A DNA stretch of 64,000 bases from Sphaerulina vaccinii (GCA_022570795.1 JAKUDP010000013.1:1364001-1428000); one strand, 5' to 3'. Counted from the stretch's first letter, positions 43,948 to 56,848 are shown. Notes: generated by a model not told the origin, from the sequence alone. Made by a program: numbers and translations.

Positions 43948-44965
43948 ATTTGCGGTGTTGTGATGAAATTTGTGATGTGAGGTATCGGTATTATGCGTCC
44001 GCTTGGTGTGTGTTGTCCTCGCGATGGACTGCTGTCGTGCGTGGCGATTGGTGGTTGAACAAGCGGTGGTGGGAGAAGACGACGAAAAGCTAGTGAATTT
44101 GAGCGCCAAGCCTGGCCCACTCCACGTGACCATCAGATCTACTGGCTGAATTCTCACTTCACAAAGTGGCGAGTGAGTCAAGAACTTGCCACAAGTACAT
44201 CGGACAACATGGCAACGCAACTACGGCAACAATGTGATCCAAGTCGTTGCTATAGCCTCACATAGTCATGATGGCGAACAGGATCGTGATGTTGGGTGGA
44301 AGAAACGAACATGCTACTCATCAAGTGAGTGGATTTGTGGTTAATCCTGTACTTTATCCATACTACTCAATAGTTCTCATCGCCACACTGGGCGGAATAC
44401 AGGACAAGTCAAACCGAGAAAACTTCAGCTCACCCTAGCTTGAAGGCCGACCCTTCCTTCATGCCAGTAGCCATTCCTTTCCATGTTCCCCGATGGAAGC
44501 ACCCCTTCGCCATCGCTAAATGCTACACAATCTGACGCGTGTCACAAGCAGTGACTCCTCACACCTCGAGGTCCTCTTCAAGCCACCACTAGAACACCGC
44601 CTGTCTGTGATAAGATGCCGGTTTCCGTTGCTGCCACAGTAGACAGTGTATTAGGTCAAAGAGTATCCGATACGGAGAGTTAGATATGTTGGAGTCTTGA
44701 TAATTCCTGCTTGCTAGGTTACCCTGAGGTGATAAGTCTTAGTTCGTAAGTTGTCGTCAACCAGTCGTTAAGGGTAATGAGCGTTGCAGGTCGGACAGAT
44801 ATGTCGGTTGGTTGAGGTGTTGCTGAGAGGTGGAGACTCGTCCCTGTCGTGTGACGTTCGTGGAACCGGGTACGTACCCATCTCCTAGGGCGCACAACCA
44901 CGAGTCAAGACGGCAGCTTGGAAAGCTGAGGTGGTCACTGGATGGTTGGTGGATCTTGTGTGCGG
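43948..44965. promoter_or_regulatory. upstream region of rps27
   Basis: About 1 kb between the rps27 start and the 3' end of the otubain gene. No gene is supported. The first 200 bp should be the rps27 promoter and 5' leader. Confidence 0.45.
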
Positions 44966-47147
44966 TCATCCGCTGCTCTTATGTCGCGAACTCTTGCCGC
45001 TGCTGGCCGTCGCATACTCGCAGTCTGGATTCCACTGCTCCGGCTGGAAGTGTGGGTTCAGGAAGTGAGCATTGTTGAAGTGGGAGCTGTGACACATGTT
45101 AGCAAGGGTTTTCACGCGGCATCAGTGCAATACCCACTTTCTGAAGATCGACGTCTGGAATGGCTGTGAGTGTGATGCGAACGCGGAGTCAAACGTGTAC
45201 TGATTTGGCCGGAACGGCCCACCGCCAAAGTCTGAGTGACCAAGCTGAGGAATGGTTCGTACATCGATGTCATGTGTCAACTGGGATGGAGGTGGGACCA
45301 TCTGGACTGGTGTACTCGTGGCAGCGAACATCGACTGCGACTGTACATGCGACTGAGGAGCCGGTGCGGACGGCGTGGGAGTACAAGCGGTGACCGGAGC
45401 TTTGCTATTGGTGTTGAAGCCAAAGTCCGAGGCAGAGTCGTAAGAGTCGTAACTTCCTGGCATGCCACAGAAAGGTGCTTGATTGGCGTACGACATGCCT
45501 GGCAGGAGTGTCATGAAGTCCGGCATACCCGAGACATTGAGATCCGATGCCGGCTCGTAGAACGGTTGGCTGGCGTAGGTCAAGTATGTGGGTACGACAG
45601 CGGGTGCAGGTGGTGCTGGGATCTGATCTTGCTTGTACAAGATGTCGTAGTGACCACTGCGTGCGCGAGTCAGTAAGTCAGCGATCGCGAGAGTGATACG
45701 TGATGACTTACGGTCTGTACAATAGACGCACGCTGCCGAGCGTACCAGAAGCGACAGGGTCGAAGCGATGCATCGTGACCTCGCTGCCTTCACTGCGATC
45801 AAGGTAGAGAACCTCGAGGCGGATACCAGCTGGCGACAGAAGCACATCCTTCAAGGCTTGGAGTGGGACGTTGTCGAGCTCGGCCATGACGGGCAGAACT
45901 TCATTCTGGCAGTAGGCATCGACGGACTGGTTTTCAATCCATGGCGCCCATTCGGTCTCCCTGGTCTTCATCCAGGCTGCGGTAAGAGACTGTGACATGT
46001 CAGTACCCCTACAAGAGAAGTGATGAGGGAACAAACCCTCAAGTAGGTGATGATGTAGTCCTGCACCATGTCTTCGTTGAAACGCTCAACAAGAAGACTG
46101 CCAGCGTCGAGCCCTTCGGCCATAGCGTTGGCAATCTCTCGTAGCATGTCATACACGGCGTCGGCGAAGTCTTCCACTATCATGGGAGCGAAACCAGCCT
46201 GGATCATTAGAGGAGCAATCGACTTGAGACGAGCCTCCTCCCGACCAAACTGGTCCAAGTCACCATGATGAATGAGAGCTTCAAAGTAGCCAAATGCCAC
46301 AGCTAAATAGACGGCTCCTTAGCACCAGTCCGTCTCGTGACTGCCATCTGTTGTCGAACATACCTCTCCATCCACACTTGCCATCACCGCGAACGGTTCG
46401 GTAGTGGGAGTACTTCTGCGGAAGTGCCTGGTACGCAATGTCAGCTCTAGATCTTTAATATCATCACATATGCAATTCGCTTCTTCATGTCTCGATTTGG
46501 TCGTACCTGCGTCTTGGCTTGGTATACAGGATCTGCCGAGGCGTACTCGTGGATGAGAGCTGTACTCGGCTGTCGCTGTCCAACTAACGGTCCCTGTAGA
46601 AGATCATTAGCATACAATGGTCCATGCGTAGAGTGTTCTTCGCCTTCAAGCCTTCAACACGGCGTTTGGCTCGTGTCAAATCGTGTCGACCCGCGCCGCA
46701 ACCCTAAATGACGCAAACGACGAGACATCAGATGATGCGCAAGGACGGACGTACAGTGATGGGCGCTTCGTAGCCTTCGCTGGCCTGCTGGAGCGCAGCC
46801 AGGTCCTCGTCAGAGATGTGGTTGCTCTGTTCGTGGGCCATGGTGCGCTGGTGTTGCTCCGGGCGGACTGGGTGACGACTGCGGAGCGGGAGGGTGGAAG
46901 TCTGGTGGTGTTGTCGGAAGTTTTGGTAAGTCGCGCCAGCGGGCGCTAGCGAGAGCTGTGTTTGCTGCTCTACAAATCCGGGGTGATGAGCAGAATGTTG
47001 TTGCGGCTGATGCACTGGCAACTGTACTGCGGGTCGATATGCCAGCGCTGCTTGCTCATGGTAGTGTTGTTGCAGATGGTGAGGATGATGATGATGTTGG
47101 TGTTGATAGTATGGCGCAGTGGCCACGCTTCCATGCCGGTCCATCAT
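44966..47147 (-). CDS. otubain-type deubiquitinase (peptidase C65)
   Basis: Seven exons, complement(44966..45086, 45138..45656, 45712..45989, 46037..46302, 46364..46427, 46507..46593, 46755..47147), 575 aa, all splices in frame. A His/Gln-rich N terminus (YYQHQHHHHPHHLQQHYHE) precedes the domain. The catalytic Cys is in VRGDGKCGWRAVAFGYFEAL, the Asp just before it is conserved, and the catalytic His is in YRPGHYDILYK. The otubain lobes show FADAVYDMLREIA and ETEWAPWIENQSVDAYCQNE. A Pro/Ser/Thr-rich extension of about 170 aa follows, ending SHFNNAHFLNPHFQPEQWNP, a tail typical of filamentous-fungal members. Otubains cleave Lys48-linked chains or block E2 enzymes. The start at 47147 (MMDRHGSVATAP) is the first ATG in frame; MAHEQSNHISDED inside exon 1 is an alternative. 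Confidence 0.93.
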
Positions 47148-47413
47148 TTCTCGCACTGAGGATTCCGCAACCTAATATGCAAGCTTTCGTCTCTGCCCGA
47201 GAAGCTAGGGCGGGGCTCTCTCGCTGGCAATTGGCGCACTTCTGTTTCGATAACACAACACGACCTGCTTGCTGGTGTTGACTGAGCTGCCGTGCTGTCA
47301 AGTATGTCGATCTCACGCGGCGATGGAGCTGCTGTCGCGACGCTTATCTCAGGCGAAGGTGACGAAGGCCAGAGGGCGTCACTGGAATGAGGAATCGGAC
47401 TCGTTAAGCACTC

Positions 47414-48277
47414 GTGCAGTTGTGCTATTTCTCCTGGAACCGTGGCGCGATATGTCGACCTATCCGAGACTTGGACCAGACTTTTTCTCGCCGGCTGCGC
47501 ACGCATATACAAGCATGCAACCTTCCGCCGGAGGAGTTGTTAACGGCGGCCGCGCTCGAGAGAGCGGAGCTGCTGTATGATAGGTATGGTAGAGCGAACA
47601 AACGAGCAAAGAGCTATCTCAATCAACAGGACAGAAGACCTGCGCCCCGAGTAGATAGCACCACCAGACTGGAAGACCTTGCTCGGAGGCTCGGACTGCA
47701 CTGCGTGAGGGCACGAAACAAAGGGTGCTGCACTTCTTCTTCCTTGCTGCAGAGTAACCTTCAGAATGACCAGGGTATCGGCAGCAGGGAACCACAGCAC
47801 AGAAGCGCACCAAGCAGCAGGATGGTGCAGCACTTAGCTGATATATGTTCCCAGCAGATCGCAACTCGCGCCAGATCTCGAGATCCACTTAGCTGCAGAG
47901 TCCACACAGATGACCTACTTCGCGCGCCGCCACCGGGCACAGGTGCTATCGATCATGCCAGGTACCAGAAGCGCACTCCATCTTCCCGACCAGGGCAACA
48001 AAGACTCGAACGCATTGACGCTTGTCCTCACGACATCCACAGCGCGACTGGGCCAAGAGTCAGGACCAGTCCACGCACTGATCTCAAAGTCAAAGCGACC
48101 AAGGATACTGTCGCCACGAAGCAACCCAAGAACTCTCCGTGGACGAGTTACCGAGAGGGAGAGAGATCCATTCAGCGCGTAATCATAGAGATAGAGATCC
48201 ACAGCTATCGGACAAGCATTGAGATTTCCCTCGTTTCCTCATACCCACCACAGTGTCTCCCCCAAGTAAGTGCATAG
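47414..48277 (+). other. long open frame without a clear start, unclear status
   Basis: A 287-codon plus frame begins with GTG; its first ATG lies about 136 codons in. The first third looks protein-like (RRLRTHIQACNLPPEELLTA, ALERAELLYDRYGRANKRAK), the rest is basic and low in hydrophobics. It is divergent from the otubain gene by about 270 bp. A missed first exon is possible. No family is recognised and other frames across it are also partly open, so I do not call it a gene. Confidence 0.25.
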
Positions 48278-49871
48278 ACACTTGTCCCAAAATCACAGCC
48301 AACGAGACGACTCCCGCTTGACGACAGACCCGAGGACGTAAGCAAGCGAACAGCGCTGAAGGAGAATGTATGAACTAGCAGGGTCTCCACGTAGAGCATT
48401 GAGCAGCTCGCCGGCAGGGGCAGCAGGCTTGGAAGCTTGGGCTGTGTCAAGTTGTCCCGGCAGACGAAGCTGTACCAACCACTACTCCGAGTCTCATCTG
48501 CAACCCTCGACGCCACAGGATTCTGCAGCGCAGGAAAGCGATCGGTGGTTTGCGCCTCAATGCGACACGAGCTTTTTCGATAGCTCCGGGGAGAGGGACT
48601 ATTGCCGCTGTGTTGCAAGTCACCTATCTTTCGTGAGATTGAGAGACAGCACTAGCAAGCCTGAAGCTGACATTCATTGAGTGCCACCGAGTAGTGCAAT
48701 GGACGCCTCATATATCCCTACACCTCCGACGTGGGGTATGAATTGGTTCATATCGTTGCGAATGTTATAAGACATATCATCATCAGATTCATCGTACATC
48801 GCCATAGAAACGTGAGCAAGTAGATCAGTCAATTGCATACCCGCGGACACCCTGCAAAGTTGCATCTGCAAAACATGGTAGCGGGTCAGGCCAGGTCAGA
48901 GCTCCTCTCTCTGTAGCAATATATGCCCTGTAGCTCACAACAAATCTGATCAGTCACATAACACATACTTGCCATCCATAGCTTGTAATGGCTTGCAGCT
49001 TTTACCGTAACACCGGGTTCTCCATAAGCTGGGAAGCAGAGCAGAAGAGCAAGGAGTCGACTTCCCGTGGGTCCACCACCCGGACTTCTTCGGCGCTAAG
49101 GCGGAAGGATGGATTGCTCTATCGACGCTACTGACGAACTAGCTGTTCAGTCGTGTAACACAACATCTACAAGGAACGAGCAGCGCAGCCGACCACAGGA
49201 CCTCTCTGGTTGTACGACCATGTTTGCGCAACCATCACCACTCGTCTTCTTCGACTATCCCTTGCTGGCCCGCATCATGCTGCGAAAGACGGAAATATAC
49301 ATGAATGCTTGCCCGAAAAACTTGTCCTGTGTAGCCTACATAGCGTGGACAGGGCAACTTTCTCAGTTTTCCAAACCCAGTGACCGGAATCGCAAAGTTA
49401 TCTGAAACATGAAAGTGCTATGCGCGTGAAGTCTTCCGCGGCCGCTAACCGCGCTCTTAGCTCAATCTAAAACCCTGCAAGATGTACTACGAAGCGAGCA
49501 GAAACATCCTGGTCAGGCGTCGCGCGCGTCCAGAGTGTCGGGTTCGTTGACCCATCCTCTTGGTGTTCGTAGATGGAGTGCGATATCATCCGATGGCGAA
49601 TAATGAGCTACACCCAGGGTCGTGTGGTGTACTGTCCCTCCGTATCGCAGGGCTAGTTGATCGGAAGGTGCCTTGCTGGGCACGTTCCAAATATCTTCTA
49701 GAGCATCGTTGCCTCATTGCTTCGTGGCGCGCGCAAGGTCGCCGATTATCCTTCCTGATGGGTTCGGCGTCTGGAGAGAGTAACCCAGAGTCCACCCACT
49801 CGGCGACTCCATCGAGTGCTCGCGCTTCTCTGCCGTCCGACTGAACGACTCATCGCAATGCAAGCGCCCGT
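48278..49871. other. 1.6 kb intergenic region
   Basis: Only short frames. The last few hundred bases lie downstream of the CSN2 stop codon. No RNA gene or repeat is evident. Confidence 0.45.
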
Positions 49872-51587
49872 TCATCTGCCCCCTCCGCTACGCAGCGGTC
49901 TACGTCGCCCGCCGTACTGTCCTCCGGCTCGCCCAGAGCCTGCTGGGATCGGATCGAAGGCATCTCCAGTACCTGTAGGTCCCATTTCACCGTTGTCTGC
50001 CTTGAAACCTTCGCCCTCGTTCAGTACGACATTGGCAAGCGAACGAATGGCATCTGTCCAGTCCGCCACCGCGTGCATCCGGTCGAGATCTGCGCGACCT
50101 TCGATCTCGACAGTCCCGGCTTCTTGGTTGATCTTGCCATGCAACCTCTTGTCCATGATGAGGAAGCCCACAATGTCCTGAACCTCGGGTACGGAGATTT
50201 TCAATCGCTTGGCGATGAAGTCGAGACGAAACCGAGTGTATGGCGCCACTAGTTTGACCACGGCCTTTGTGCGCATGTTGCGTGTGACTTCATCAATATT
50301 CTCCGCGATGAAGGGATCTGCAAGGAGGTCCTTGTTCTTCTGCAGGACAGTCTCATATTGATGAATATCATCACGCTGGTACGCGTCTACCAGTTCGGTC
50401 ATAGCGGCAATTCGAGGATCGTTCTTATAGGGCTTGGTCTCCTGTGAGTCGAACGGATTGATGTCAGACCCCATCAGCATTGTCGTCAGTACAAGATACT
50501 TCAGCACTTGAATTCGCTGTAACGATCCAGCCTCATCGTAGTTCCGGAATGATTCGAAGAAGTCGCTCTGCGCATCTTTCCAATTCTCTGGTCCCGCTCG
50601 TCAGCAAATGCGAACGCCTGCAACAGATCCCTTGCGTGCTGCCCTACCTTCGCTCATGTGCATCTTTCCACCACATTCACGGATAATGCCCATGATCTTG
50701 GGGTGGGGCACGGCTGAGCGCACCTTCAGCGCGCGCTGGTAGAGACCCTATGTCATCTGTTAGTTGACTGCCGCCATTGCCATCTCAGAGTACTTGTCAT
50801 ACCTTAAGGCGCTTGTTATTTCTGGTCTCGGCGTACATCTGGATCTCCAAGGCGTACGCTTCCATGCTGTATGTGCCTTTGCTCGGATCGTCTGAGCCGT
50901 CCTCACGTTGGCATGCTCTGTGCAGCTCGCGGACCTTTTCGGTGAGTCGTGGATAGTCCTTTTGTGCCAGCCATAGTCGTGCAAGCTTGGTATTCGTGGA
51001 CAGCCATAATCGCTCGTTGTTGGTAGCCTGGAAGGACACAAGAGTCTTTGAATAGAACTTCTCCATGCACTGGTTTGCAGCTTCGTCTTCAGCATTCTTT
51101 TCGATGAAGTCCAGCATATTGTTGATTGACTTTTCTGAGTAGTTTCTCGTGACCGCAGATTTGACATAGGTCAACAGTTCCTCGTAGTGTTTGACAGCCT
51201 GGAGCTCCAGTCAGTGTCTCGCCTTTCGCGCTCATATTGGAACATCTCCCGCTCACGTCTTCATATCTGCTCAGCTTGAACTCCAGCTTGATAGCTTGCT
51301 TGAGACCTTTAAATCCCCAATCTCCCTTTTCTGGTTCTAGTGCTGGCACTCCTAGAAACTCTTCGATCGCCTCTTCGGGACTATCGCCCTTCATCTGCTT
51401 CGCATTGTAGTATTTGTTCTCGACATCGACGTCGCCATTGTCAGCATCCGCATCGTCGTCGTCCTCGTATTCGAAGTCGTAACTGTATGCCGTTAGCCAA
51501 CGCGCCACTGATGAGTGGTGATATATGAGTATGAGTGCCGTACTTCTCCTCCTCAGAATCCTGCATGAAATCATCGTCGTCGGACAT
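49872..51587 (-). CDS. CSN2: COP9 signalosome subunit 2
   Basis: Exons complement(49872..50587, 50648..50747, 50803..51198, 51257..51482, 51544..51587), 493 aa, the normal size. The N terminus is the usual acidic MSDDDDFMQDSEEE...DFEYEDDDD. Helical repeats follow (KYYNAKQMKGDSPEEAIEEF, EKGDWGFKGLKQAIKLEFKL, NYSEKSINNMLDFIEKN), then the signature KIMGIIRECGGKMHMSE and the PCI domain (LMGSDINPFDSQETKPYKND, ISVPEVQDIVGFLIMDKRLH, GKINQEAGTVEI). CSN2 binds the cullin-RING substrate and positions it for removal of NEDD8 by CSN5. The C terminus has an unusual Gly/Arg-rich tail (GGQYGGRRRPLRSGGGR). The five-exon structure and all splice phases fit. Confidence 0.96.
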
Positions 51588-51877
51588 CGTGGCGGTAGTA
51601 GTGGTATACTCTGATCTGCTTGATCGATTGAAGAGACAATGAAGTGATTCGGTTCAGCGAGAGTGTGTTGTTGATGAAGTCGCGTTTGTCTGGAGTTCAC
51701 TGAAGCTGGAGCGAGACAAGACGATGGCGCCTGCCCCACGCGACCCGGGTAGATCCGAGATCCGTGCCTGCCCTTGCTACGCCTCGTAGTCACTTTCTTC
51801 TCTCCCGCCACGAAACTTGACTCTTCACTTTACCACCAACCACAACATCCACCCATATTACCCTTACCACCGCCAAC
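51588..51877. promoter_or_regulatory. bidirectional promoter CSN2/CWC25
   Basis: 290 bp between the two divergent start codons. A CA/CCA-rich stretch (about 51828-51876) forms the CWC25 leader. Both genes are housekeeping, so shared control is plausible. Confidence 0.5.
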
Positions 51878-53140
51878 ATGGGTGGCGATCTCAATCTGAA
51901 GAAGTCATGGCATCCAGCGTTGATGACCAACCAGCGCCGGGTGTACAACGAAGAATTGAAAGCACTGGAGGAGCGCAAAAAGACAGACCAGGTCCTAAAA
52001 GAGCGTGCTGAGGAACGCGCGATTCAAGAGCTGGAACGACTGCAAGAAGCTGCTGGCGGCAAGAAGCGAGTCGACAAGGTTGACTGGATGTACAATGGAC
52101 CAGGCACTGGAGGCCCAGGCATCGGAGGAGTCACTGAGGAGATGGAGGGCTACTTGCTGGGCAAGCGCCGCCTGGATGGTCTCGTCAAGAGCGGCAACGA
52201 GGCGGTCAAGAAGGATGCGCCAGAAGTTGGGGCTATCGCAGAAGGAAAGGGTGGCAGTGCCAGGGACATCGCAAGCAAGGTTGCCAGTGATCCTATGCTT
52301 GCGATCAAGAAGCAGGAGCAGGCTGCATATGAAGCTATGATGAATGATCCTGTGAGGCGCAAGATGCTTATGAAAGCTGCCGGAAAGGATGATGGAGAGG
52401 AAATTTCCAAGACTAAGGAGAGGAAACACAGGCATCGCAGCCACCGACACAGGCACCGAGATGACGACGATGATGGGCATAGAAGCAAGCGAAGGCGGTA
52501 TAGCGATGAGCACGAAGATGACCGAAAGTCGCACAGACGCCGCTCGCATAGGCGAAGAGGGGATGACTCGCGAACTCGATCTCGATCAAGGTCACCACCT
52601 TCGAGACGAGCGGATGAGCGCAGGTCCAAGTCTCACAGAAGTCGAGACTACAGCGCATCACGGTCCCGCTCACCGCCACGAAGAAGAGACGATGACGACC
52701 GCAAGGACCGCAGAAGATCATATCCAAGCCCACGACGTTCAAGATCCGATTCAAGATCACGATCCCGCTCACGCTCGCCATATGAACGTCGAGACGAGCG
52801 ATCCCGACGGGACGAGCGCAGACGACCTTCTCCATCTTACTCTCGCGGTCGCAACGACAAGCCATACCGCTCACCACCCGACGAGAAGTCTAAGAATGAT
52901 GTTGACGAGGAAGCTGAACGTGCACGCAAGCTTGCGGCTATGCAGTCGAATGCTTCGGAGCTAGAATCAGAACGTAAGACTCGTCTGACGGAGCTTGAAG
53001 AGAAGGAAGCCCGTCAACGAGAGCAAGATGATCGCAAGCGCTCCGAGCGAGGAAAGTTTATCAACAACGTGCGAAGAGATGCTGAGAACGTGGATCTAGG
53101 GAGGAGACTAGGTGGTTCTGGGAGGAGGAGTGATGATTGA
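51878..53140 (+). CDS. CWC25: pre-mRNA splicing factor Cwc25
   Basis: Intronless, 420 aa. The N terminus MGGDLNLKKSWHPALMTNQR and VYNEELKALEERKK is the conserved CIR-type start, followed by VDWMYNGPGTGG and the Cwc25 central motif around SDPMLAIKKQEQAAYEAMM. From about residue 175 the protein is an Arg/Ser, Arg/Asp and His-rich domain (KHRHRSHRHRHRDDDD, SRSRSRSPSP-like), longer than in yeast and typical of filamentous fungi. The C-terminal helix (ERKTRLTELEEKEARQRE) ends in a conserved block (FINNVRRDAENVDLGRRLGG). Cwc25 joins the activated spliceosome and promotes the first transesterification. Confidence 0.95.
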   Translation: MGGDLNLKKSWHPALMTNQRRVYNEELKALEERKKTDQVLKERAEERAIQELERLQEAAGGKKRVDKVDWMYNGPGTGGPGIGGVTEEMEGYLLGKRRLDGLVKSGNEAVKKDAPEVGAIAEGKGGSARDIASKVASDPMLAIKKQEQAAYEAMMNDPVRRKMLMKAAGKDDGEEISKTKERKHRHRSHRHRHRDDDDDGHRSKRRRYSDEHEDDRKSHRRRSHRRRGDDSRTRSRSRSPPSRRADERRSKSHRSRDYSASRSRSPPRRRDDDDRKDRRRSYPSPRRSRSDSRSRSRSRSPYERRDERSRRDERRRPSPSYSRGRNDKPYRSPPDEKSKNDVDEEAERARKLAAMQSNASELESERKTRLTELEEKEARQREQDDRKRSERGKFINNVRRDAENVDLGRRLGGSGRRSDD

Positions 53141-53952
53141 GAAATGATATGGCCCTATAAAGTCGATATGCTGCATAATCGACACATGTGAAGGAGCATT
53201 ATTTCGTCCACCCGTAAGATGTTGGCTCTATTGCTCTGCTTATGGTGCTTTTCAACGTCGATCGCCTCGTTCATCATTAAGCCAGCTTTCGTTCGCTTTT
53301 GCGTGAAAACCTGTTCAGGTTGGCATACTGTTGAGATCGGTCACTGCTCATGTCTTGACCAGTCTTATATCGTAGTGGTCTCATCGACTGATAGAGTCGA
53401 CGGAGATTTGTAGGCTCTCCACAGCCGAGACATGGGCTGCTCTGGTCTCACTCATATCTCGAGTACGGCCATCTTCATCCAGAATTTCGTCCTTTTGCAC
53501 GTTTCGGCTTGGTGTATTTTGAGAGCTGCAGGTGTGCGCCTAAAAGATCTAAAAGATATCGATTGACCAATGGTGAAGCTTATGTGGGTTATTCTCCAGA
53601 TCCAGAACCACGGGCCGGGCAAGGAAGATCATCCTGGTGAGCTCGGGCATTATTTGTTGAAGGTTGGCTTGATGGGAGCTAGAGTTCCATTGCTTGTCTT
53701 CCTCTCTCTTTCAACCGACTGGCGCGTCCACTGAGGCGACGTGTTCTGCGTCGCGACATATCACCACCTTCACCTCCACCCTCATTAAGATAGCGCTTTC
53801 TGGAAAAGGAAGGCGTGCACGATCGGCGCCATCATTTCCGCCGTTGCGCGCTAGCCTTTCGAGACATTGAGACGACATCGCGACAACTCTCCACACTTAT
53901 ACAACAACACCGACTACACATACAGACCGGCCTACCGCACCGAGTAATCACG
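53141..53952. other. intergenic region upstream of RHO3
   Basis: About 800 bp with short frames only. The CA-rich part just before 53953 (ACAACAACACCGACTACACATAC) looks like a 5' leader. Confidence 0.5.
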
Positions 53953-54734
53953 ATGCCGCTGTGCGGAGGCAGCAAAACGGTCCAGCGCAAGCTCGTCCTG
54001 CTGTAAGAGACTGCTGCCTCGGAGCCGCCGACACAGTACAGCACACAGAGCTAATCTTGTCGCAGAGGGGATGGAGCATGCGGTAAGACATCGTTGCTGA
54101 ATGTCTTTACAAGAGGCTACTTCCCAACCGTATAGTATGTTTCTCCGGAAGAATCCGACCTCGCGCACAGAAAGGACTAACGCCGACACTTACAGCGAAC
54201 CCACTGTCTTCGAGAACTACGTCCACGACATTTTCATTGACAATGTCCACGTCGAGCTCTCCTTGTGGGATACAGCTGGCCAGGAAGAATTCGACCGACT
54301 CCGATCGCTCTCATACGACGACACACACTGTATCATGCTATGCTTTTCCGTGGACTCGCCAGATTCGCTAGAGAACGTGGAGAGCAAGTGGGTTGGCGAG
54401 ATAGCAGACAATTGCCCTGGCGTGAAGCTCGTGCTGGTGGCATTGAAGTGCGATCTAAGGGAGCAAGATGCGGACGACGTGAGGGAAACAGGAGGGAAAG
54501 AGCCAATTTCATACGATAAGGGTCTGGCAGTTGCTGAGCGTGTCAAGGCACTGCGATATCTGGGTATGTCCATTCACTTACGACCTGATGACTAAGCTAA
54601 TCTTGCATGTGATAGAATGCTCTGCGATGAAGAACCGCGGAGTGAACGAGGCATTTACCGAGGCAGCCCGTGTTGCCCTGCAAGTGAAGGGTGTGAAGGG
54701 AGATAGTGCTGTGCAAAGGTGCCAAGTCATGTAG
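53953..54734 (+). CDS. RHO3: Rho3-type small GTPase
   Basis: Four exons, 53953..54002, 54066..54134, 54196..54563 and 54616..54734, give 201 aa. The splices restore LVLLGDGACGKTSLLNVF, GYFPTVYEPTVFENY and ALRYLECSAMKNRG. G1 is GDGACGKT, the effector loop VYEPTVFENYVHDIF, G3 DTAGQE, G4 ALKCDL (the usual Rho form of TKxD) and G5 ECSA. The Rho insert (VRETGGKEPISYDKGLAVAE) is present. The end RCQVM is a CAAX box for prenylation. MPLCGGSKTVQRKLVLL and the effector loop match Rho3, which directs polarised growth and exocytosis at the hyphal tip. The 51-69 nt exons and short introns are typical of Rho genes. Confidence 0.94.
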
Positions 54735-56848
54735 CGATCTTTTGCGATTTCACGAATACGATACCATTCTGCGACCCATCGCATCAGTATGTCCCGTCGA
54801 GACGACTCAGAGATTTGTGCCAGCTTCACGACTTCCAGTTTACTCTGTGCAAATCTAGCCTTCTCCTCCACATATGGATACAGCCACGATAGTTTGATGG
54901 TTCTGGCCTCCTCTCTGCCACATTTGAGCACCACGCCACTCGATATCCACCTGTATCAGGATGCAACAACGGCGAGGCCGGAGACTGTGGGCTTTCGTTC
55001 TACTATACAAGAAGAAAGCATGACACTCAGTGGATTATCGACGCAGCTGTTCGGATGAAGCGATGCGATCGTGGCAATGCCTATGGACTTAGGTATCGTT
55101 CAAGTCTTGCTTCACACTGACAACGATCCGGATAGAGACTCTGTTGTCCTGTCATCAAGTGGGATGGCGAAAGCTGATCCGCCTGCTCATGTCGGCTGGA
55201 TTGTCGATCTTTCATGTTATCGAGAAGAGCGCGTAGAGGAGACTCGCGGCGAGAAGACATGAACCATGGAACGATGCCTCTGCCCTGGAGATCATCTGTC
55301 ATACGTCGCCATCCAGACATTGCACTCTGGTATCAATCGTGAAGTCGAGAAGCTTGCTAGAAATATGTCTTCGTAAAGAATGCGAGATTGCAATGAGTAA
55401 GCGCAAAACATGTGGTCGTGCTGTCCACCTTCGCTCATCGCACTTCTTCTCCAATCGTCATTACACATTCGACAACATTTCCACCGCGAAGTGAACGGCG
55501 CCTCGGGGTGCGCTATGGATCAAGACATCGGTACTGCCATGTTGGACCATGTGACACCCTGCAAAGGAGACTTGATGAGCTGCAAAAGCGACGACGGTGT
55601 CGTTCATGGATACCTGCCTGGCGGTGAGACATGACGACGAGTTGGAAACTTCGCGGAGACATGCAAATCGTGAGCTGACTAGGTCTCTACCCCATGATCT
55701 CCTCCAAGAAAAGACGAATCCAAATTTCGAAACATAGCTGCCTCTTGTGGCCGGGATGAAGGGAATGCCACCTCTCTTCCACGAAGACCTTGTCTCCACG
55801 CATATGAATTTGGGCATGGACATTTCCGACGGTCATCGCGAAAAGATCCGAGAAGAAGAAGCAGTCCTCCGTCCTGATGAGCGCAATAGCGGACGACATC
55901 ACGATACAGGGCTCTCGATGCGACGAAACACTAAATTAAGCAAATTCAAGAATGTTTCATCGCACCGCCAGAGGAACATGCCAGTAGGAGATGCCTGGAC
56001 AGCTACGAAAACATCCACTGTTCAATTACCTATCAAAGAAGCCCTTCACGATTGTTGTGTGCTATGCGAAAGCCTCGACCTTGCGTGAGACATGAAGCAG
56101 CTTGCTGCTGAATACGCTATGATGAAGTCACGCAGGGACACTGCTTCGTACTCGTGCTCAGACCTGGCTATGGCCATCGAGGTTCCAAGCTTTCATGCAG
56201 AAGTGCTTAATGAGCTAAATATGTTGCCAATCATCGACACTTCATGTTCGCCAAGGCTCGCACAAGCACTCCAAAGCCATACTCGGCGCTGCTCATGTCG
56301 CTGGACCGCTGCTGCTAGCAATATCGATCTCTACTTGATCGCCTTCCCTGGACGTTTGTTCGATGTCGCCGCGATTGCAGCACTGTGTGCACAAGCCATG
56401 CCGTTGGCCTGACGACAGCACAGATCAAGCCTCACTGCTTGCCAGGCAGCATACCTAGCTGTATTATTGCGCACGAGCTTCAAATCGACCTCTGTCCAGC
56501 AGGTTCCGCCAGAAGCCTTCGTATTCCGACCTGTGAGATTGCATTAGGATTAGTGATTCCAAGCTTGGTCATCACCAGGCACGTTTTTCTTGCCATCGGC
56601 TACTGTGAACATGATACGCTGGTCAAGGACTACCACGAATGTGCTGGAAATCGGCCCAGCGGTCTGTCACCGATATTCACGACTGGCAACGTCAGTAAGG
56701 AGACAACACAAAAGTCTTGTCTATAAGAGCATTGCGCCGCTCCCTCGATACTAACCTCATCAGCAGAACAATCAGCATCTGCATCAAGACCACCACACAT
56801 CGACTACCACTTCTCCGACAACACAAGCCCTCTCACTACTCTATCAAC
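54735..56848. other. 2.1 kb gene-poor region
   Basis: Several frames of 60-120 codons occur on both strands (for example plus 55747-56088), none with a recognisable product or clear splice context. I see no repeat array or RNA gene. Confidence 0.45.
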
